Shown piece by piece: positions 44,785-56,838 of a DNA stretch of 64,000 bases. The notes under the pieces were generated by a model. It did not search any database. It was not told the origin of the DNA and was given only the letters and a program-made list of their open reading frames with translations. The DNA is from Lactarius indigo (Eukaryota; Basidiomycota; Agaricomycetes; Russulales; Russulaceae). The translations under genes and the position numbers were made by a program. The stretch spans positions 744,001 through 808,000 of the forward strand of contig JAFKAC010000014.1 of assembly GCA_025766275.1 (NCBI GenBank), read 5' to 3'. How positions within the stretch are numbered: position 1 is the first letter of the stretch; the number at the start of each line of letters is the position of its first letter.

Positions 44785-46611
44785 ATGATTTCCACTGGTG
44801 CTCTTATATGGACATCGATACGACCCTTAGTACGAACGTCGGTGTTCATGATGCTCTCACCGAAGATTTATCGTCTCTGACCAACTGGTTTTCGTCTAGA
44901 TTCCTGAGCGTTGGTGCAGGATTTGCGTTGACAAAGGCAGATCTTTTTTCAACGGAAGCTGCGCGCGGCGTCGCTCAGATGGTCCTGGTGAGCAAGCTGG
45001 CGATAGCCCTTCTGGCCATGGCTGACGAACGCGAGCCAGAATATCACCATGCCATGCCTCCTGTTCTCCCGTATTGTCCCTTCATTCAATCCACAGAACA
45101 TCGGTTCTCTCGCTCCGTTGACCGTTGTCGGCCTACTGTATGGCGTGGTCGGAGGGGTGATGGCCTGGATCATCAAGCAGTTCTTCTGGGTACCCCATAG
45201 ATTTAGGCATGGCATACTCGCTGCTGGTATTTGGGGGAACTTTGGTGACATACGTGCGTGAGCCCTACCATTTATCCCTTCTTTGTTCTTGAGCGAATTT
45301 GAGATTAGCAACGGCCATAGCAATGGGAATTACGGCATCGGCGCCTTTTCGCGGTATCGATGACGAAAATCTCGCCATTGCGTACATTTCCACGCTGATT
45401 CTCGTCTTTTTTGTGAGTTGATGCTGCCGAACGCCATAGGAGTGACTATGCTGACTCTTATGAAGATCACACTTTTTCCCCTGGGGGGCTTTCTGATCGT
45501 TGCCAAGGACTTTGACGGGCCGGATGTTGAACCAGAAGAGCTTCGTGAAAGGATGCGCCTCAGACGACGCAAGATGGTCACAGAGACGGCCCTCTTTCTA
45601 AGGCAGCTCATTTTACTCCGCCGAAACTCGGATAAGGTCGTTACATTCGGTGATGCCGAGACTGGAGGCGAGGGTCCAGAAAAGGAAACTAACTCTTTCG
45701 AAGATGTATGCATGGTAGCTCCGAGCCTCGAACGCCATACGACACACATCGAGACTGCAGATAGCGGAGAGGGGGCGGAACGAAAAGCCCCTCCAGATAC
45801 GTCACCCACTTTTACCATCGATCCTGATGACCTCGAGCATCTTGGTTTGCCTGAAATTACGAAAGGACCTGCGAGCCACAGCTCCGTGCACCAATCCCGG
45901 TCCAACTTAAAGCGTTTCTTAGTGGAGCTTCTCAAACCCGCGCCGGTAGTGATCGTCTTCGCGATCGTGGTTGCGTTGGTCAATCCTCTTAAAGCCTTAT
46001 TCCTACCCCCATCCGCAAACTTTCAGCCACGCTTTCGACCAGTTGCACCAGACGGACAGCCACCGCTTGCATTCCTCCTTGACTTTACCACATTTATCGG
46101 TGCGGCGAGCGTGCCGATCGGCCTTGTGTGCTTGGGTAGCGCACTGGCGCGCCTGCGCGTGGGCTCGGACGCGGGCGGAGCCTTCCCGCGTGGCGCAATC
46201 GCCGCGCTGGCGCTGGTGAGAATGGTCCTCACGCCCATTCTCGGCGTTGCTGTTACTCGATTTTTCACGCGCGCTGGCTTCGTGGATCGCGAGGACAAGG
46301 TTTTACAGTTCGTGTGTATGTGCGTATAATCTGATCCTGATCAGCACGATGATTCGCGTCTGTTGACGTGAGATATTTCATCTGTAGAGTGTTCTCCGGC
46401 CTTCCGACTGCTACAACTCAGGTGAGCTATCATACTGCCGAGTACGGCTTAGGACCCGCGCTCACCCATCGGATCCTAGGTGTATCTTACTCAGGTATAC
46501 TCGCCTACAGGCTCGACAGAACACCTGTCGGCATTTTTGATCCCGCAGTACATTCTTATGCCGTTTACGATGACAGGACTTGTTACGTATACGCTCAACT
46601 ACCTCTTTTGA
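44785..46611 (+). CDS. Auxin efflux carrier-like (PIN/AEC, Mem_trans) transporter
   Basis: Seven exons in phase: 44785-44837, 44900-44987, 45040-45253, 45309-45412, 45466-46315, 46390-46421, 46480-46611, giving about 490 residues. The N-terminal half reads GALIWTSIRPLVRT, GFALTKADLF, ITMPCLLFSRIVPSF, WVPHRFRHGILAAG, GNFGDIPTAIAMG and LFPLGGFLIVAKDFDGPD. A long hydrophilic central loop with RERMRLRRR follows. The C-terminal half carries PAPVVIVFAIVVALV, GAASVPIGLVCLGSALARL, FSGLPTATTQVYLTQVYSP and FLIPQYILMPFTMTG. Two hydrophobic halves around a central loop is the AEC layout, as in yeast Ecm3-like proteins. It is probably an integral membrane exporter of organic anions, in ER or plasma membrane; the substrate is unknown. 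The first intron uses a weak donor (GTCGGT), chosen because it restores the conserved RTFLSVG join. Confidence 0.9.
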
Positions 46612-48755
46612 AGAGATTCTACCATACTTTTGATGGACCTCATCGTTCTGTCGTGTGCGTTTCTAGTAGTTAGAAGGGGACTACATGTATGTACCATTAT
46701 TTCTGGGCACGAACTCTCCATGCCACTCAAAAGTCGAGTCAATGTCACTTTTTACCAGCACTGTACCACACGATCCGCGAGATCGTAGCTTAGCGACTCT
46801 CAGATGGTCCTGATTGTTGATTCTCGCTTCTCAGACATTCTCCGACAATTGTCCACAGTCCAAAGACCATTACGCATCTTTCCTCTTCTTCCGCTCAGGC
46901 TTGGCTTCTACTCTCCCAGAACTATACGAGCAAGTCTTCCAGCGTTCAAGCCTTAAGGCTTACGGAACGTGGGCTAATGCACGTAGTGCCGTGCCGCGCA
47001 ACATGAACGCGCAGGAGATCGCATTGCTGTAATATAAACTCAACAACGTAAAGGGGGTTTCCTGAGTTCCGAGAAGAACGGAGGGACCGTCTTGGCGCAA
47101 CGGTGGCAGTAATGAGATAGAGGATTGAACAGCTCAGAGCGTGGTGAGTTAGAGCTCATCTATACCCAGGCGTGCGCAATAAAATGGAAGTATACGTCTT
47201 GATGTCAACCCCGAAGGACTATCATGAGCATTTTGGGGAGATCCTTCCTGTTACCTCTTCGCTGGGCAATTCCTTGGGCAATCCTTCGAGAATGCGAGTG
47301 GACGCATCCGGAGGCGCAGTATTGTCCCATAATTGTCCAGACATACTTCGAGTTGAACGTTCCACTTCTGATAAAGGATCCTAACCGAATCTCGGGCCTT
47401 GAAGCTTGAAGTAGGAGAGCAGCTGAGGGAAAATAACAAATGTGCCAGTCACGTGATATGCTGTAGTGCGTGACCAATGGGAATCCAAAACATTGAACGA
47501 GCGTCTGCCATTGGCAGCCGGATTCTCATGACGGGGCTCACTCCTCAGGCTTCCCGCCCAACAGCGGGAGAGACGCTCGGCTTCGGGTACGAGAGTCTCC
47601 GAACCAGAGTTTCGCTTCGGTCCGCACACCCGGCGCTCGTTTAAATTGAATGTAATTTTGGACATAGTTCTCTTCCTCCCTTCAAGTCGCGTTTCACCAA
47701 AGCGCCTCTTGTCGGTCCTTAAGGGCCTTCTCAACTTGACATCTTTTAAAATGTGGCGCGAACACGTTCCTCGTACTGTCTTCCATGCTCAACTAGTGTC
47801 ATTAACCCGGCTCATACATTCGTCGACTGGTCATGTTCTCTGTTTGTACTCGTCTTGGTCATGCGTCGTCCGTTCGGTCCAATCGACTGGACGTGCTTCC
47901 ATTCTCTGTGACCCCGTGTGCGGGGCATGTTTACCTCTTTTCCCATCTTTCTCTGCCGTCCTGCTTGTATATCTGTGTGATTCTATCGCTCTAGAAGCGC
48001 CAAGTCGGAGCTTTTTCGTACTTCCTTGGAACTACGCTGCATGCTTGTTATCGAACACATCGTGTTAATGATACTTACGTCAAGCCAATGGTGCGTGGGC
48101 TCGTGCAGGGTGGGTAGCGCTGATCCATTTGTTGATCGTTCACATGTTATCCGTGTAGATCGACGCCAGACTTCCGGTGCTCTTCGAATAACGTTTCGCT
48201 CTAAATGCAACTGACTCTATCCGCGCCCGGCGCGGGCTGCTTACCGCGCCTGGATTGTTGAGAGAAGCCAACGGAACCCTTTGTATTCTCCTCTCGCATT
48301 CGGCGCGCCCTCATACAGTATGGCACCAGAAGCTGAAGCTGTGAGAATCCAGTCGGTCGGGAACCGGACTATCTCGAATCCATGTATGTGGCCCCAATCT
48401 GCCCAACATTTTTCGTGCTTCCCTGCCTCAGCCCCCGAGGAGCGATTCCGAGAAACTGAGTTCTGAAGTGACCCCACGGCCCCAGGCAGATCACATTTCG
48501 CTTTCATAACGTACGTTTTACGTAGTCGCGCCGGCGGCGAGCTACTTCGTGGTCAAGTGGTAAGGTGTCTTTCTGTCACTCGGTCTATACCTTTGATCGG
48601 GGCACTGTTCCTACGACCTTGACTCCCTGCATCGTGCTAGAAGAGCGCAAACGCATCCTGGCAGGTAGCCTTCACACCTCGTCGAACCAAGATAGGTATA
48701 CATGTTAAACCACCAGCAGACAGGACAGAAGCACTCGGGCCGAACATTCCTAGGC
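46612..48755. other. Intergenic region without recognised genes
   Basis: About 2.1 kb. ORFs up to about 140 codons occur on both strands, but none has a clear ATG, splice pattern or family resemblance. A tRNA-like string near 48545-48615 does not fold properly. Confidence 0.45.
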
Positions 48756-49375
48756 CTACTCGCCGCTCTCGGATTCCGTGCTCTCCGTAGATTCCAGTTT
48801 AACGTTGTCGTCTAGCACTTGCTGCCAATCTCTTCTCTCCACACGGCGTGCCCCTTCGTCAAAAAGGAGTCTTCGGATGGCGAGCGTGTTTGGCTTGATG
48901 TCGCCACACCCTGGTGCGAAGGTCCCTCTCATCGTCACTCCTCCGCACGCCCATGTCACGTTATACGCGATCTGCTTCCTGTTCTGATAGTCGATGAGTG
49001 AATCCGACAATTTGGTGAGTTTTATGCTTGTTCTCACCTCGATTTCTTCGATGAAGCCGTCCCCTACCACCGTGACGAGGCGCCAGCGCCTGTTTCCGCC
49101 TAGAGCCCATGCTATATCGCCGTCCTTTACGACAGAGTTAGTCAGTCATCCGAAGTTACTCAAAAGACACTTACGTTGAAGACGTAATGCCATGGCTGGG
49201 TCGCCCAACCAGGCGTGCCGCCTGGGGTAATCAGAGGGCCTTCGAGGAAATACGGCAGGGTATGCGCTTCGGTAGATTCGTTGGAGCTGACAGAAGTTAA
49301 CCCGTTTGCTTGTGCAGGGTCGCGTTTCCGTCTGAAGACGGCACCGATCAATGGTAGAGTCGTAGACCGGGGCAT
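48756..49375 (-). CDS. Hypothetical protein, two exons
   Basis: ATG 49375, exon 49375-49175, a 50-bp intron with a consensus GTAAGT donor and an AAAG acceptor, exon 49124-48756; 189 residues. The join gives a smooth reading HYVFN-DGDIAWALGGNRRW. The middle contains WRLVTVVGDGFIEEIEVRTS, then QIAYNVTWACGGV and APGCGDIKPNTLAIRRLLFD, and the C-terminus is Glu/Ser-rich. No signal peptide or membrane helix was seen. I do not recognise the family, although the composition looks like a conserved soluble protein. It stands alone, diverging from the flavin monooxygenase gene. Confidence 0.65.
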
Positions 49376-50118
49376 TATTATCACAGGTTCCGATCGCGTG
49401 AAATTTGTAAATGAAGCTCGACTGTCCAGGATGTACGAGCTTTTATGTTACTTTCCAAGTCACAAAGCCCCAGTCCTCGTTCGTCCACAGCGCAGCTTCG
49501 GTAGCTTGCCACACAATCGCTTTGTTGACTGCGCCCAAGGCAGACAAAGGGCACCACAAACCACCACCCCAAGCCACCTCCGATTCTACCTCTTTGATCC
49601 GACACTAATGGACCTCACCTCACACCGCACGAGCTACACGAGGCTGAAGACAAAGGACAAGGCTCAATCACGTGGCAGTACAACTGATGGATCACGTGAT
49701 GCAGGCGATCTTTCTTTCGAAGTCGAAGCGCCCCGATTTTGCGATAAGCTCCTCATTCTGTAGAATCGAACAGGAAGGCGATTTATCTAGCCATCTAGTG
49801 CAGAATCGCCTTTTCTGAAGCAAAATAACACATAACTTGCAAACAAGAAATCAAGACGAAAGACACGACTCCCGTGAAAATAGCTTATTAATAAGCAGAG
49901 AGGTGGTGCTCCCATGGCCGAGCAGAAGACTCGTCCCAGGCTATCTTGGCTGATTGTTCGGAATCAGAATGGTCCCTGCGCCACTCTTGATTGACCACAT
50001 GATTTGACCCACCGGACCGCCTACGTTGCTTCCAATTGCATAAATGGCAAGACAGCCATGGCTGTTCATCGATGCCAATCGTGCTCACGCCGACCACCCA
50101 TCTTTCCATCAACCATCC
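49376..50118. promoter_or_regulatory. Divergent spacer between hypothetical gene and monooxygenase gene
   Basis: About 740 bp between two start codons facing away from each other. The open frame at 49215-49763 overlaps the antisense of the hypothetical gene and shows no family features. No specific regulatory motif was recognised. Confidence 0.35.
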
Positions 50119-52628
50119 ATGAGCTCTCCAGTTGATATTAACAACGCGTCCTTACCAACTTTAGAAAGGCTCGGAGTGTCGGCGCCTAAGGATGTGGATG
50201 CTGCTGCTGTGGCGCAGGCGTGGTTCGGCGCCTTTTCTAACCACGTTCAGATTGGCGACGTGGGCGGCATCCTCAGTCAACTAGTGGATGACGCCTTCTG
50301 GCGCGATATACTCGCACTCACTTGGGACTTTCGTACCTTCTATGGCAACGAACCCATTCAAAAATTCCTCAAAGATCGGCTCGCGATTTCCAAGCTCTCG
50401 GCACTACAGCTCGACGCGGGCAGCGCGGCCGTGCAGACGCCCTATCCGGACGTATTGTGGATTCAAGCATTCTTCACGTTTTCCACAGCAGTCGGCACCG
50501 GATCTGGCATCCTGCGTCTGGTTCCAACTTCAAGTGGCGAATGGAAAGCGCACACAATCTTTACGACTCTCGAGGGACTCCGCGGCTGCCCGGAGCTTGC
50601 CGGCCCATTTCGGGAACAAGAGTCAAAGCACGGAACGTGGCCGGAACAACGTAGGCGGGAGCGCGAATGCGAGGGGCCAGATCAGCAACCCGTCGTTCTG
50701 ATCGTCGGCGGAGGGCAGTCTGGACTCGAGCTCGCTGCGCGACTCAAGTACCTTGGCCTGAAGACGCTGGTTATCGAGCGCGAGGCCCGTATCGGCCACC
50801 TCTGGCGAAAGCGGTACGAGGCGCTTTGTCTGCATGACACCGTGTGTACGTCCGATAAGTTTCTTTACCGATCTTCGTTTTTTGATTGGTGCGTCAGGGT
50901 ACGACCACATGCCATACTTACCGTGAGCACCAGCCCGTCACTTTAGTTCCGTCCCGCTCCGTCAATGATGGCTGAACTCGGCACACCACGCAGTTTCCCA
51001 CCAACCTGGCCAGTCTTTGCGCCGGCCCCAAAAGTAAACGCCGCTGCTTCCCGCCGGTACACGCTGACACCACGTGTGTAGGTCGCGGATTGGCTCGAGA
51101 GTTATGCTCACAGCTTGGAATTGGATGTGTGGACGTCCTCCAAAGTCACGCATGCTTCGCAGGACCCCGAAACGAAGAAGTGGACGGTAGAGATCGAGCG
51201 CGAAAACTCGGAACCACGGACTTTTGTCGTAAACCATCTCGTGTTCGCCGTGGGCCTTGGCGGCGGCGTGCATAATGTGCCGCAGTTTCCCGGCGCGGTA
51301 TGTGTTCGTGGCTAAGACTCTCGGTGTTGTCTCACACCAACCATACAGGAGGATTTCAAAGGAACGATTTTACATGCTGGACGCTACACAAAGGGAAAGG
51401 ATTACGAAGGGAAGAAGGTCGTCGTAGTAGGCGCCGCTACATCCGGTAAGCCCCTATCGGCCTGGGGTGGACACGCTTTCATTCTCAACGAAAACAAAAG
51501 GTCACGACATAGCCAAGGACCTCCACGACCATGGTGCTGGTAAGTCCTTTACTCAGACTTCTATCTCCTGTCCCGGTGATAAGGGCTTCTTCAGATGTGA
51601 CGATGTTCCAACGTAGCTCTACCTACATCATGTCCGTCAAGCACGGTGTCACAGCCGTCTTCGGAGGTTCGTTCAAAAAGTTCTATGAGAGACACATGAC
51701 CATTAAAATTCTGCGGGAATAGGTCTGTACTTCGAAGGCGGACCACCACCAGATGTCGCCGATCGTATTAACGCGTCGTTCCCAAATTACCTTCAGAAGC
51801 CTCTTCATCAACGCATTGTTGTGGACATCGCTGAGAAAGATAGGTTCGTCCATCAACGGATCTGGAGAATTGCTCTAAGGACGTGTTTCAGAGAGACATT
51901 GGACGGACTCCGCAAAGTCGGTTTCCGCCTCAACACCGGTATAGATGGCACAGGATTCATTTTACTCGCGTGGACAAAAGCCAGCGGGTACTACTTCGGT
52001 GCGACCCGTCACGAAACACCTTCTTTATCACAGAACCCGTAATACAAAACACAGACGTCGGCGCGAGCCAGTTGATCATAGACGGAAAGATTAAGCTCAA
52101 GAACGACAGTCAGATATCCCGCTTCACAAAGGACGGACTAGAGTTTACGGATGGGAGCACGCTCGATGCAGATACGGTGGTTTTCGCTACTGGGTACCCA
52201 AGTTTCGTTCTCACAACGACGCCTAATCCCGACTGACAACGCTCAGATATGGTGATGCACGGGATCCAGTACGTAGCATTCTCGGACCCGAAGCTGGAGC
52301 ACGCCTAAAACCAATATGGGGACTGGACCCTGAGGGTGAAATTCGCGGCGTCTGGCGTGACCTGGGGATCCCACGAGCGTGGTACATGGTTGGTACTGTA
52401 TCGTCTTTTCTGTTACCTTTTCCGTTACGAAGGAACAAGGACTGAATTCGAAGCAGGCAACTTCGCCTTGTGCAGGTTCCACTCGAAGCATCTCGCATTG
52501 CGTATGTTCTCCCGTTTCCCCACGCGAGTCGTATTGCTTTGCTAATGAAGTTGATGTGTTTCACAGAAATCAAAGCAATCGAAGAAGGCTTGTTTGATGA
52601 AAAGAGGTACAGTTTGGAGACGCTGTAA
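50119..52628 (+). CDS. Flavin-containing monooxygenase (class B, FMO-like)
   Basis: Thirteen exons in phase: 50119-50845, 50898-50922, 50994-51033, 51082-51297, 51349-51445, 51501-51539, 51595-51666, 51723-51843, 51892-51998, 52055-52193, 52247-52392, 52457-52501, 52567-52628; 611 residues. Residues 1-180 form a SnoaL-like/NTF2-like front part. The FAD Rossmann motif GGGQSGLELA is near 195. The FMO-type motif FKGTILHAGRY is near 340, the NADPH motif VVGAATSG near 362, and ATGYGD near 527. WYDHMPYLP and FALCRFHSKHLALQ are typical of the fungal group. The enzyme would add one oxygen atom to a substrate using NADPH and O2; the substrate is unknown. ATG 50119 is preferred over an in-frame codon at 50044 because the upstream residues look non-conserved. 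No neighbour suggests a pathway. Confidence 0.92.
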
Positions 52629-52913
52629 GAGTGAGGAAGTCCCAGGTACTCATCAGGCCAAAAAGAATATCCTTCATGTAAGTTACGTTGCACTCCGTCT
52701 CCCACGCGGATATATTGCGGGAATGAGGCCCACAACTAGTCTCTGTGACCACAAAAAGTTCTCACTCACCGTCCCTCAATGTGCCCTAAATTCTTACGAC
52801 CACTCATCCCTGATTGAGTACAGAAGAACACCATCGTGCCTAGCGTAGCCTGCTTAGTAAGGGCCTCGTTGTTCCTTCTTAACCAAACGGCCCTGGCGAT
52901 CGGTAGCTATGGC
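52629..52913. other. Spacer downstream of the monooxygenase gene
   Basis: Presumed 3' untranslated region and spacer; nothing else seen. Confidence 0.4.
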
Positions 52914-53759
52914 CTACAGTGAAGTGAGGCAGAAGGAAAGTATGTAATAGCGCTCATCAGCCTGACGAACAACTGGAGAAACTCTGCCCATCATCGTCCC
53001 TGAGCACACCGCCAGAACGAGCGAATGATTTCGGGCTCCTATTGGATCGGATTCTGAATCACCTGCGCAACAAATTCGTTGCCTCCGGTGCAACGTGGGT
53101 GCGAACTGCGGAGCACACGATCGAAAAGAGATGAACGTGGCACCCAACAGCGCAGTGCGATCCCCAGAACCCATTCCCCCAGTACAGTACCGGTGCTCCC
53201 ACCCACGACGTCCTCCTGAGCTGTAACCCCGGGAAGAATGACTTCGGAGCCGAACACGATGGCACGCCACTTCGCCACCCACTGACGGATAGGTGCTACG
53301 AATAACGGAGAGCTCAGCCCGTGTGCCAGAGACCACAGCCCGGTAAGGAGTTCGGTCAGACAGGATTACTGTATAGTGCTTGTAGTGGGACGCGTGGGTC
53401 CTCTCACACCACTCGTCGGAGCCAGACGTCGTTGGGGGACGTCCGCAACTAAGATCCCTTGACAGTCGGACGTCCCTTTGGCTAAATAGATCGAGCAGTC
53501 TTTCGAAGCTGAGAGAACTCGAATTCGAATTTGATCCTACCGCTGGCTCGGGATTAAGCTTCTGCAAAGGGAACTCAGCACGCCAACCGCGCTTCATTTG
53601 GCATCTTGCATTCAATAAGGTTTCGCTTGGGGGGGCTGTCGGCGGCGTCGCATGTCGCATCCAACATTCTATGATCATGATAAGTAAAGTTACACCTGAC
53701 CCAGGCCGGCGGTCGGAATTTCGGCAAAAACGTAAGCAGAGGATCTCCCACGCCGCCAT
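52914..53759 (-). CDS. Uncertain 281-codon ORF
   Basis: An unbroken ORF from ATG 53759, rich in Arg and Ser with scattered Cys. No family, membrane segment or repeat was recognised and no introns are needed. Its length is unusual for chance in this base composition. However, neighbouring real genes here have many short introns, and this ORF has none. It could be an orphan gene or simply a chance open frame. Confidence 0.2.
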   Translation of the reverse strand: MAAWEILCLRFCRNSDRRPGSGVTLLIMIIECWMRHATPPTAPPSETLLNARCQMKRGWRAEFPLQKLNPEPAVGSNSNSSSLSFERLLDLFSQRDVRLSRDLSCGRPPTTSGSDEWCERTHASHYKHYTVILSDRTPYRAVVSGTRAELSVIRSTYPSVGGEVACHRVRLRSHSSRGYSSGGRRGWEHRYCTGGMGSGDRTALLGATFISFRSCAPQFAPTLHRRQRICCAGDSESDPIGARNHSLVLAVCSGTMMGRVSPVVRQADERYYILSFCLTSL

Positions 53760-55482
53760 AGCTTACCACGTCAACGCGTTAATGCGTTGAACCCTGGCCG
53801 CAAAAAAACTTATCGTTCACCCTCGGGGGGGAGCTTCTCGCATTTTGCGTTTTGAAGCGACTTACTTGCTGCGGCCCCGAATGCCCCCAGTTAGTTCCTG
53901 GAATCCCCCACAGCGCAATGAAGGAGGAGGCGCTGATGGTCGATCCCCGCAAGCTGTGTCCTTGTTCTTCATTGAACTGCAAATCTGACAGCAACACGTC
54001 ACCGTGTGATTCTCGCCAGATCAAGACTGTGCCGCCACCCACCCACAAATATGTCCGCGAGGCCAGACAGATACGTGAAGTCCTAGGACGTATTTCCCAG
54101 AGTGATTGCAATCGAGCTATCTTTTCCTATCGCCGTGAGTTCTCGAGTCGACCACGGATTTCTCTTTCCCCCTCGGTGCTACGGCTCTTTACGAAGAGGT
54201 GCCGTTAGCGTCATGCCTCCATGGTATTGAATGTCCTCTGATCATCCTTGATAGGTACAGGCGAGACCAGGCTGCCCCAGGAACGTCTTGATGCATAACC
54301 AATCATTCCGTTTACCGTCCTCACAACTACTGTATAGAATATCAGATCAGAAACGTTCGCCAACAAATTAAAACGTCCCCCTCCCTGTCGTGTCACTTGT
54401 CCAATGGTCCATGGTTTTATCTCCCTTTCAGCTTTGGGGCCAGCGGCAATCACTGATACCCACGCGATATTGGGCTGGAACACCTCGCACCGACATTCCT
54501 GGGTTGACATTGCGGCCACAGCGGAATGCTTTGCATGATATCTGTTCATGCCACCTTCGCGCCTATTTGCCACCAAATGCATTCCCGATAAGTTCAAAGG
54601 ATGACACTTTTATGGGCAATATCAAACAAGAATAAATGGAATGCACTAGCCTGAGAATGGCGACCAGATTACGCCACCTGGACTTTGGACGCCTGACCCC
54701 TGGCTGTGTACCTAGTAGCTACTTCCGGAACCATGGGAAAAAAATATATCCCGTATACTGTATTCCTGTACGTAAGGCTGTTACCTGATCCCAAAGAGTG
54801 TGAGAAGGCTTGGAGATTGACAGAAACAGAAGGGGGCAACTCGGATACACGGTGCTGGGAATCCACTTCGGCCTCGAGCACGTTGTAAACTTCATCGGTT
54901 CTTGCGAACGAGAGTGTCATCGCAACCCGTACAGTGCGGGACCCCTTCCCTCTTGAGAAATTGGCTAAATGTCCGTCGAATGATTCTCATCATCACTTTA
55001 CGTCGGCCACTCGATATTATTATAATTTTTTTTTTTTTTTTTTGGCGTGGGTGGCGCCATCGGTGTGGGTGAGCCAAAGATTACAGCCAATATTTCCAGA
55101 AACTGGTCGGGGTTTCAGCCGAGCGATTCGTACGTTCATAGAACAAGGGCTTACCGTATGTGGCAACCAGACGCTCCCCCGGAAATGACACCTACTCTAT
55201 GGGCGGTGGACGCTTGCCCTTAACTTGGACCCTGTCAGATCTAGGTCACCGGTCAAATTTGAAGGAACCGGCGCCAGTTGCCCTCACAAGTGTCATACTA
55301 CAGTATACGCAATTGAACGACAGCGTGCCTTATCCACTCTCCAGATCTACAACAACGCGTTCCCTATAAGTAATGTCGGTTCGGGCCAGTCTGAATTTCC
55401 GTCGTCGTCCCATCCATCCCAGCTACAGCAGCAGCAGCAGCAGCGGCAGAACCTAAACGCCAAAGCCCTACAGACGCACGAA
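53760..55482. other. Intergenic region upstream of the seven-helix protein gene
   Basis: About 1.7 kb without a recognised gene. A T-run of about 19 bases lies near 55026-55044 and a CAG run near 55422-55445, just before the gene start. Confidence 0.45.
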
Positions 55483-56838
55483 ATGGCCATCTCCTTCTCA
55501 CTCTCTGAAATCGTCGCGCTCGCCATAGAGTCGTTCTGCTATGGTACGTGTCCATCGTGAAGCCGTGAGGCAAAGTGGCTCAGAGAACGGCGTTTGCAGG
55601 CATCTACTTTGCACTCTTTGGGTCCTCTGTCAAAGTGCTCCTCAATAAGCGCAAGTCCATTTCCGGCGCGATGCTGCTACTAGGGCTCGTGGGCGTTTTT
55701 AGCGTCCTCATCACATGGGTACTGTTGCCAGCTCATTCTTGGGCGTCTTTGTTGACTGAGTCGTCTTTTGGCTTTTTTTTTGTTGACAGCACGTCATCAC
55801 GGATGCAGTTCGAATCGTTTACGCCTTCAAGGACAGCCAGCTCCCCATAGGTGGTGACCTCTACTTCGCCAACGTCGCCTCGGCCCTCAGCTTGATCAAG
55901 ACCGCCTTATACTTGGTCATCACGATTCTCTTCGACGCCTTCATCGTGGGTTTCACAGTTCTGCGTGCTCTCGTTCGAAGCGTTTACTGACCTCGTGGGG
56001 GGGTAACCAGCTGTACCGCTGCTGGCTCATCTGGGATCGCAGCCTAGTTGTGATTGCGCTGCCGTTCCTGATTTTCCTTGCTGATATTGGTTCGTGGTAC
56101 CTTGCTACACGGTGCCGCTGGACGGTCTAGCTGATTAACGTGTACAGGAACTGGTGTCGCGGCCGTCCAGGGCCTCTCCGGGATCGCCAAGGGCGACTCG
56201 GTCTTCATCCAGAGGCAGGAGAAGATCACCAAGTCGTTCTTCAGCTCGACTGTCGCTGTAAACGGACTCTGCTCGCGTTCGTCTTTTCTTCTGCACCCTA
56301 TTCGCGCGCGTGCCGTATTGACCTCGTTTGCCTTGGGGGTACAGTGCTGATCGCCTACCGCGTCTGGGTACGCCAGAACCCGGTTCGTGACTCGCGCAAG
56401 TCGTTCGGTCTTTCGAAAGAAGCTGCGATCTTGGTCGAGTCCGCCGCGCTCTACTTTGTCACCCTCATCTGCCTCATCTCGACGTACACGAGGCAATCGA
56501 ACGCCTTCAACGTCTTCCTCGACATGGTGAGTTGCTCGCAATAATCTCCCGACTTGGTTTTCGATGGTAACCGGATGAATGACGACGACGACGACCAGGC
56601 TTCCCCCATCATTGGCATTGCCGTGAGTTGTGCCGTTATCGTTCGACGTCTTGCGTCATTCTGAAACACATCCCCCTAGTTCACATTGATCGTCCTCCGC
56701 ATGGGCAACCTGGCGACTGAGGCAACGCATATCTCCATGCAGGGTATGGGTGAGCCCATCCCTGAGGAGAACCGCTCTGTTGCCGGGTCCATGGTGAAGG
56801 AATCCCTCCCTCAAAGCGAGGCACACGTTGGAGTCTAA
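55483..56838 (+). CDS. Agaricomycete seven-helix membrane protein (paralogue 1)
   Basis: Eight exons in phase: 55483-55543, 55600-55718, 55790-55945, 56011-56089, 56148-56276, 56345-56526, 56599-56622, 56680-56838; 302 residues. About seven hydrophobic helices can be traced. Landmarks are MAISFSLSEIVALAIES, IYFALFGSSVKVLL, DLYFANVASALSLIKTALYL, LYRCWLIWDR, FFSSTVAVNGLCSLLIAYRVW and the C-terminal IVLRMG. The LYRC..W.R and T.A.N..C..LIAYR pattern marks a large family of membrane proteins expanded in Agaricomycetes. Their function is not established, and a receptor-like or sensor role is only a guess. The cytoplasmic tail is short and polar. A paralogue lies convergently at 60250-61887 with the same intron positions. 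Confidence 0.85.

Noticed and set aside
47646..48068. 140-codon plus-strand ORF
   Set aside because: It starts at a non-ATG codon, has no domain or splice pattern, and composition like the surrounding spacer.
48545..48617. tRNA-like string with a good A-box (TGGTCAAGTGG) and a possible GTC anticodon loop
   Set aside because: The anticodon stem and T-loop do not pair and the B-box consensus is missing. At most a degraded tRNA fragment.
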